From positions 1 through 6,267 of the forward strand of contig JABIPV010000059.1 of assembly GCA_018699075.1 (NCBI GenBank): a stretch of 6,267 nt of DNA. The letters run 5' to 3'. A model generated the notes under the pieces. That model ran no database searches and was not told the origin of the DNA. It saw only the letters and a list, made by a program, of their open reading frames with translations. Position numbers and translations under genes: made by a program. The number at the start of each line of letters is the position of its first letter. Positions within the stretch are counted from its first letter, which is position 1. The stretch comes from Kordiimonadaceae bacterium. Its GTDB lineage: Bacteria; Pseudomonadota; Alphaproteobacteria; Sphingomonadales; Emcibacteraceae. Below are positions 6,181 through 6,267 of this stretch, piece after piece.

Positions 6181-6267
6181 TTATGACTTCATTATTGTTT
6201 GTTGTTCAAAATCTATCGGTGACAACAATCCGTTGTTACCATGCTTTCTCTTTGGATTGTAGAAAAA
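6181..6267 (-). CDS. IS3-family transposase OrfB, C-terminal 28 residues (partial)
   Basis: On the minus strand the frame enters at 6267 and ends at TAA 6183-6181. The visible tail contains FYNPKRKH and then LLSPIDFE. This is the characteristic C-terminal block of IS3-family OrfB integrase-type transposases, commonly written fYN-x-x-R-x-H ... sP-x-x-[FY]E. In this family the catalytic DDE residues lie upstream of this block, so none is in the window, and whether the enzyme is intact cannot be judged. The protein would act on the element's terminal repeats, one of which follows its stop by 27 bp. The ORF is too short here to be called by length alone; recognition rests on the motif and the adjacent IS end. 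Confidence 0.82.
   Translation of the reverse strand, partial: FFYNPKRKHGNNGLLSPIDFEQQTIMKS

Larger units (their letters stand above)
6154..6267 (-). mobile_element. IS3-family insertion sequence, right-end fragment within window
   Basis: The element end is taken at TG 6154-6155, where TGATGTGCCCCTGATTTG begins. This resembles IS3-family terminal inverted repeats of the TG-x-x-x-TGCCCC/TGACCC type followed by TTGTTAGACA. The end of the transposase lies only 27 bp inside, as is usual for IS3 elements. The rest of the IS, including orfA, the frameshift site and the other terminal repeat, lies beyond the right edge. A 3-4 bp target duplication would be CTC or ACTC at 6150-6153, but this needs the other junction. 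The boundary is inferred from the pattern and from where the lipoprotein signal peptide is interrupted. Confidence 0.75.

Noticed and set aside
6178..6209. Outward-facing promoter in the IS end driving the lipoprotein gene
   Set aside because: TTGAAC at 6209-6204 is a fair -35, but no good -10 lies at the right distance. The best, TAAAGT, is 20 nt away and matches poorly.

Overview
The window is AT-rich DNA from a Gram-negative bacterium. An outer-membrane autotransporter and a lipoprotein-type gene both require an outer membrane. The layout of the autotransporter (Gly/Asn/Asp-rich beta-helix repeats, a helical linker carrying an M-M-P motif, a C-terminal barrel ending in Phe) is the kind common in Alphaproteobacteria. 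I infer a marine or environmental alphaproteobacterium with moderate-to-low confidence; no rRNA or other taxonomic marker is present.

Left part (1-1719): the 3' portion of an APC-superfamily amino-acid/amine permease runs in from outside the window. It overlaps by 4 bp (ATGA) a complete Fe(II)/2-oxoglutarate-dependent dioxygenase of the phytanoyl-CoA dioxygenase (PhyH) family. The two are translationally coupled, which suggests uptake followed by oxidation of a small substrate. That substrate cannot be read from the sequence.

Middle (1720-5472): a 391-bp AT-rich spacer holds a doubtful small ORF on the minus strand, a 12-bp palindrome, a weak promoter candidate and a small hairpin next to the ribosome-binding site. 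It is followed by a 1099-residue type Va autotransporter. A hairpin terminator ends this gene and spans the stop codon of the convergent gene.

Right part (5453-6267, minus strand): a DUF3047-family lipoprotein gene reads toward the autotransporter. Its 5' end has been cut off inside the signal peptide by an IS3-family insertion sequence. The IS terminal repeat begins at about 6154, and the last 28 codons of its OrfB transposase run off the right edge. The body and lipobox (LPAC) of the lipoprotein remain open, but the native start codon, ribosome-binding site and promoter are gone.

I see no CRISPR array, tRNA, rRNA, defence system or clearly new multi-gene system. The most informative observation is the IS3 disruption of the lipoprotein gene, which would be missed if the gene were annotated as starting at the TTG at 6130.
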